9,912 nucleotides of DNA, taken from NCBI GenBank assembly GCA_964613675.1, contig CAZTIH010000098.1, forward strand, positions 1-9,912, read 5' to 3'. The position numbers were made by a program, and so were the translations under genes. The DNA is from DAIUCA01 sp964613675. GTDB lineage: Bacteria > Pseudomonadota > Gammaproteobacteria > Competibacterales > Competibacteraceae. Of this stretch, positions 7,231 through 9,912 are shown in pieces. Position 1 is the stretch's first letter; the number at the start of each line of letters is the position of its first letter. The notes under the pieces were generated by a model that saw only the letters and a list, made by a program, of their open reading frames with translations, was not told the DNA's origin and did not search any database.

Positions 7231-8118
7231 TTAAAAATGGTCATCGTTTAAGGGATTTTGAACGGCTAATTGGTTGCAAAACGCCGTGAGGGTGTTCACC
7301 AACAAGCAGGCAATGGTCATTGGGCCAACCCCGCCCGGTACCGGCGTAATCGCACCCACCGTACCAAGCGCAGACTCAAAATCGACATCGCCAACGATTC
7401 GCGATTTAGCGTTTTCCTCCACACGGTTAATCCCCACATCGATAATCCAACTGCCCGATTTTAACCATTCACCTTTTACGAAATGTGGTTGCCCTAAAGC
7501 GGCAATAACAATATCGGATTCTCGGCACAGTTCCTCGATTCCTTGGCTTTTGGAATGGGCCATCTGAACGGTGCAGTGTTGTTGCAATAATAATCCCGCC
7601 ATCGGTTTGCCTACGATATTCGAGCGCCCTAAAACCAAGGCGCGTTTACCCGCTAATTCGCCTAATTCCCGAAGCAAATACAAACATCCCAATGGGGTAC
7701 ATGGAATAAATCCCTTTAACCCCCCCCATAGGCGTCCGATATTCACGGGATGAAATCCATCGACATCTTTTTCCGGGTGAATGGCGGCAATCACTTGTTG
7801 GGCATCCAAATGCGGCGGCAACGGCAATTGGACTAGGATGCCGTGAATGGTTTCATCGCGATTGAGCATCTCAATTAAATCGAGTAATTCGGACGCCGTT
7901 AACTCCGCCGCCAAATGCTTTTCAAGCGACCGCATCCCCACTTCACGGGTTTGCTCCCCCTTACGTTTGACGTAAATGCGGCTCGCCGGATGATTCCCTA
8001 ATTGTATGACAGCAAGACCGGGTTGTTGCCCTGTTGTTGCTTTTAGCTGGGTGACGGCCGCTGCGATGCGCTGTCGTAGCCCTCTCGCTTTGTGTTGCCC
8101 GTCGATAATGACTGCCAT
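7231..8118 (-). CDS. folD: Bifunctional methylenetetrahydrofolate dehydrogenase/cyclohydrolase
   Basis: Cytosolic enzyme interconverting 5,10-methylene-, 5,10-methenyl- and 10-formyl-tetrahydrofolate with NADP. It supplies one-carbon units for purines, formyl-methionine and, through methylene-THF, tRNA modification. The 295 residues contain the active-site tyrosine and lysine in SRIYVKRK (Tyr49, Lys53), VQLPLP (96-101, Gln97), KDVDGFHP (117-124), the dinucleotide-binding GRSNIVGKP (164-172) and the C-terminal ITPVPGGVGPMT (257-268). All are canonical. The open frame extends 68 codons further upstream into the acyltransferase gene, but that stretch is not FolD-like; the ATG at 8118 has AAAGG seven bases upstream. 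It is followed by folC after a single intervening codon. A run of eight G on the coding strand (7720-7727) encodes Trp-Gly-Gly and leaves the frame intact. Confidence 0.98.
   Translation of the reverse strand: MAVIIDGQHKARGLRQRIAAAVTQLKATTGQQPGLAVIQLGNHPASRIYVKRKGEQTREVGMRSLEKHLAAELTASELLDLIEMLNRDETIHGILVQLPLPPHLDAQQVIAAIHPEKDVDGFHPVNIGRLWGGLKGFIPCTPLGCLYLLRELGELAGKRALVLGRSNIVGKPMAGLLLQQHCTVQMAHSKSQGIEELCRESDIVIAALGQPHFVKGEWLKSGSWIIDVGINRVEENAKSRIVGDVDFESALGTVGAITPVPGGVGPMTIACLLVNTLTAFCNQLAVQNPLNDDHF
7720..7727 (-). repeat. G8 homopolymer inside folD
   Basis: Eight consecutive G on the coding strand encode the last two bases of Trp131 and two GGG glycine codons. The frame is intact. Such tracts are prone to length error in sequencing and to slippage. 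Confidence 0.9.
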
Positions 8119-8125
8119 CGAGTCG

Positions 8126-8130
8126 CCTTT
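8126..8130 (-). promoter_or_regulatory. Ribosome-binding site for folD
   Basis: AAAGG, seven bases before the ATG at 8118, in the 35-base gap after the acyltransferase gene. It supports the short folD start over a 68-residue N-terminal extension. Confidence 0.65.
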
Positions 8131-8153
8131 GGAATAATTGAGGTAAAAATTGC

Positions 8154-8699
8154 TTAGAATTGCCGAAATCGTATGATTTGCGCAGGATTTCCCGCCACGA
8201 TAGCGCAGTCTGGCACTGATTTTGTCACGACGCTCCCCGCCCCCACGACGGCCCCCCGCCCAATCGTCACGCCGGGCAAGATCGTTGCGTGCGCGCCAAT
8301 CCAACACCCGTCCCGCAAACAAACGGGGTCATGCGTTAATGGGTTGCGCCAAATTTCTATCGCCCCCCCGTCGATCAAGTGGCCCGCCGATAGAATTTGC
8401 GCATACGCCCCGATGAGCACTTCGTTCTCGATGGTCAGTCCCCCCTCCCCCGACAGATATGCGCCGACATTTACAATCACAGCGTTGCCAATCTGTAGAC
8501 CGGTATGGCTTGACTGCATCGGATCGCCGAGGACGAGGCGCACATGATCGTAAAGACTCACCTCATTACCCAACCGAATCGCGGTTTTTTGCGAAGGGAC
8601 ATCAAAGCGCATCACCGTCACTAAAGGCGAGATGCGGCACCGCTCACCGAGTTGATCTATGCCGTCAAAATGGGCTGTGAAATCGGGGATACCGCGCAT
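8154..8699 (-). CDS. Hexapeptide-repeat (left-handed beta-helix) acyltransferase
   Basis: A 181-residue protein of the trimeric left-handed beta-helix acyltransferase family (LacA/NodL/WcaF-like), probably an O-acetyltransferase using acetyl-CoA. Imperfect hexapeptide repeats of the [LIV]-G-x-x pattern run from about residue 40 to 170. The diagnostic C-terminal set is clear: WIGAHATILPGVTIG (133-147), VVGAGSVVTK (151-160) and IVAGNPAQIIR (167-177). SAGH (104-107) carries a histidine where this family places its catalytic one. The acceptor cannot be inferred, as no sugar or capsule genes lie nearby. A TAG lies in frame six codons upstream with no earlier start codon, so the ATG at 8699 is secure, although its Shine-Dalgarno is weak. 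Intergenic distances are 18 bases to the upstream gene and 35 to folD. Confidence 0.9.
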   Translation of the reverse strand: MRGIPDFTAHFDGIDQLGERCRISPLVTVMRFDVPSQKTAIRLGNEVSLYDHVRLVLGDPMQSSHTGLQIGNAVIVNVGAYLSGEGGLTIENEVLIGAYAQILSAGHLIDGGAIEIWRNPLTHDPVCLRDGCWIGAHATILPGVTIGRGAVVGAGSVVTKSVPDCAIVAGNPAQIIRFRQF

Positions 8700-8717
8700 A
8701 ACTCGTGGATTAACCTA

Positions 8718-9134
8718 TTAAACTCGTTTGTACCAATTCGTGAGAAATCCCAACTTAGGTTGCAGTCCTTTTGCTTCCATAATTTTCTTCACTTTCTGCT
8801 GACATTGTTGAGGGGTGAGCCGATTTAGCGACTCTTTTTGGACCAATGCGACGGTGTGATGAAAAGATTTTTCGTCGATTTTGCCGTTACTGCTGGCGAA
8901 CTGCGTGAGGAGGGTGTCGATCTGCTCTTCAATGACGCTCTCCACCGCGTACCCCTCTTTGCGACAAACAAACCGCAGAATGTCTTGGCTTTGCGCGAGG
9001 GTCATTCCTTGCTGAATACCTATTTGCAGAATTTCTTTCTCTTCTTTGAGATCGATGTAATGGTCATCGTAGGCCCGTAACTTGACTTCTTCGTTGAAAC
9101 GTTGCCGTAGCGCATCTGCGTTAATCTGTAACAT
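8718..9134 (-). CDS. Unrecognised small helical protein with EF-hand-like loop
   Basis: I do not recognise this 138-residue protein. It looks soluble, mostly helical and charged, with no signal peptide or membrane segment. It begins MLQINADALRQRFNEE, continues with YDDHYIDLKEEKEILQIGI (22-40) and has a SSNGKIDEKSF stretch at 81-91. That stretch has the Gly, Ile and Asp spacing of an EF-hand loop, but Phe replaces the first acidic ligand and Ser the twelfth, so calcium binding is doubtful. The C-terminus ends LTNWYKRV. The open frame runs to 9200, but the ATG at 9134 has GAGGA seven bases upstream and avoids overlap with the sod gene, so I use it. It starts 13 bases after the sod stop and should be co-transcribed with it. 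A TerB-like or stress-related helical domain is possible but unsupported. Confidence 0.8.
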   Translation of the reverse strand: MLQINADALRQRFNEEVKLRAYDDHYIDLKEEKEILQIGIQQGMTLAQSQDILRFVCRKEGYAVESVIEEQIDTLLTQFASSNGKIDEKSFHHTVALVQKESLNRLTPQQCQQKVKKIMEAKGLQPKLGFLTNWYKRV

Positions 9135-9141
9135 GAGACAT

Positions 9142-9146
9142 TCCTC
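9142..9146 (-). promoter_or_regulatory. Ribosome-binding site for the 138-residue protein
   Basis: GAGGA begins two bases after the sod stop codon and ends seven bases before the ATG at 9134. It fixes the start of the downstream gene and excludes the longer frame from 9200. Confidence 0.75.
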
Positions 9147-9147
9147 G

Positions 9148-9876
9148 TTAGTCAGCGCGTAAACCTTCTTGGTAACGGGCCAAAACCACATCCCAATCAA
9201 TCACTTGCGCAATGGCATCGAGATATTCGGCCCGTCGGTTCTGATACTTCAGATAGTAAGCATGTTCCCAAACATCAATCCCCAAGAGGGGAATCGTTCC
9301 GGTCATAACTGGGCTGTCCTGATTAGCAGTGGTTTCGATCTGCAACTGCCCCCGATTTAAGCTCAACCAGGCCCAACCGCTCCCAAATACGGTCAATGCA
9401 GCCGATTTTAGCTGTGCATTAAGTGTTGCTAAATCGCCAAATGTAGTCTGAATAGCCGCGCTCAATTCGCCTTTCGGTTCACTACCACTGGGTTTCAGAC
9501 TTGGCCAAAATAGACTGTGATTGTAATGCCCACCGCCGTGATTACGTACTGCGGTCTGAATTTCCGTCGGAAGGGTTTCGAGGTGGCTCAACAATGCAAC
9601 CAAGGATTGTCCCCGCAAATTGGGATGATTCGCGATTGCCGCATTCAACTGACTCACATAGCTTGCGTGATGCCGACTGTGGTGAATTGACATTGTTTGA
9701 GCGTCGATAAAGGGCTCCAACGCATCTTCGGGATAAGGCAACGAAGGTAAGGAAAAATCGAGTTTTGTATCACTCTGCGCGTAGCTATAAGTCGGTAAGA
9801 GGCTAGTTACGGCGGTTACTTGCAGCCATTGACGCCGTGACAACGATAAATGCGTAGGCAAATCAAAAATTTTCAT
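9148..9876 (-). CDS. sodA: Mn-type superoxide dismutase with Tat-like export signal
   Basis: Disproportionates superoxide to hydrogen peroxide and oxygen. The 242 residues comprise an N-terminal extension of about 36 residues and a full Fe/Mn-SOD core. Metal ligands are His65 (MSIHHSRHH), His120 (HYNHSLFW), Asp201 and His205 (DVWEHAYYLKY). The discriminating positions are Mn-type: Gly116 before HYNH and Gln186 in TANQDSP, as in Escherichia coli SodA; cambialistic use cannot be excluded. The extension has SRRQWLQ (13-19), a near match to the Tat twin-arginine motif, then a short hydrophobic stretch and a possible cleavage after SYA (33), so the enzyme is probably periplasmic. ATG at 9876 is preferred over the adjoining TTG at 9879; GGGGG about seven bases before the TTG could pair with the ribosome. 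Only 36 bases remain upstream, so its promoter or cotranscribed upstream gene is not seen. Confidence 0.94.
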   Translation of the reverse strand: MKIFDLPTHLSLSRRQWLQVTAVTSLLPTYSYAQSDTKLDFSLPSLPYPEDALEPFIDAQTMSIHHSRHHASYVSQLNAAIANHPNLRGQSLVALLSHLETLPTEIQTAVRNHGGGHYNHSLFWPSLKPSGSEPKGELSAAIQTTFGDLATLNAQLKSAALTVFGSGWAWLSLNRGQLQIETTANQDSPVMTGTIPLLGIDVWEHAYYLKYQNRRAEYLDAIAQVIDWDVVLARYQEGLRAD

Positions 9877-9912
9877 CAAAAAGCCCCCGAAAGCCGTATG
9901 GGATAAGAAAAA

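Noticed and set aside
5941..7750. Recurrent CTAATTCG octamer, suspected as a repeated DNA signal
   Set aside because: Nearly all copies are Glu-Leu codon pairs (GAA TTA) in folC, folD and mnmC read on the minus strand, so codon preference explains them without a DNA motif.
8119..8153. Internal promoter before folD in an A/T-rich 35-base gap
   Set aside because: A/T-rich stretches are present, but no credible -35/-10 pair at proper spacing can be identified by eye.
8119..8322. N-terminal extension of folD by 68 residues
   Set aside because: It overlaps the acyltransferase gene, is not FolD-like, and the ATG at 8118 has a ribosome-binding site and the usual family N-terminus.
9877..9912. Possible terminator or promoter upstream of sod (GC-rich stretch followed by T run on the minus strand)
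   Set aside because: GGCTTT is directly repeated rather than inverted, so no stem forms, and no -10/-35 pair is convincing in the 36 bases available.
1..9912. CRISPR arrays, tRNA or rRNA genes, insertion sequences, attachment sites, toxin-antitoxin or defence genes
   Set aside because: No repeat-spacer pattern, cloverleaf, terminal inverted repeat or recognisable defence or mobility domain was seen; coding sequence fills nearly the whole window.

Overview
The window carries ten protein-coding genes, all read from the minus strand and packed with almost no space between them. Neighbours either overlap by 4 bases or are separated by 3 to 48 bases. No RNA gene, mobile element, CRISPR array or convincing terminator is visible, and no gene-free stretch reaches 300 bases. 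The gene set suggests a Gammaproteobacterium of middling G+C: fused two-domain MnmC, a dapF-DUF484 pair (as in Escherichia and Pseudomonas) and a TgpA-type membrane transglutaminase. I cannot name a genus from the sequence.

In transcription order (right to left): a Mn-type superoxide dismutase with an N-terminal Tat-like signal (9876-9148); a 138-residue helical protein I do not recognise (9134-8718); a hexapeptide-repeat acyltransferase (8699-8154); folD (8118-7231); a divergent folC-like Mur-ligase-fold gene (7227-5941); mnmC (5913-4102); a membrane-anchored TlpA-type thioredoxin starting at TTG (4105-3617); dapF (3620-2787); a DUF484/GAF-like gene (2738-2031); and tgpA (2034-7). Starts were moved inward from the longest possible ORF for sod, the unknown gene, folD, dapF and DUF484, using family N-termini and ribosome-binding sites.

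Three themes can be read from the layout. FolD and FolC handle one-carbon folates. MnmC finishes the wobble-uridine modification that MnmE/MnmG begin with methylene-tetrahydrofolate, so folD-folC-mnmC is a plausible folate-to-tRNA-modification block; these three genes even share one reading frame, separated only by stop codons and 1 and 9 codons. The next group (TlpA-like, dapF, DUF484, tgpA) mixes periplasmic thiol chemistry, meso-diaminopimelate synthesis and an inner-membrane transglutaminase, joined by 4-base stop/start overlaps that imply translational coupling. The upstream end (exported SOD, unknown protein, acyltransferase) looks more accessory.

Most of this is housekeeping. The items most worth a second look are the unrecognised 138-residue protein with a degenerate EF-hand-like loop, the non-canonical FolC, the Tat-like MnSOD, and tgpA coupled directly behind DUF484. 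I see no evidence for a new defence, mobile or RNA-based system.
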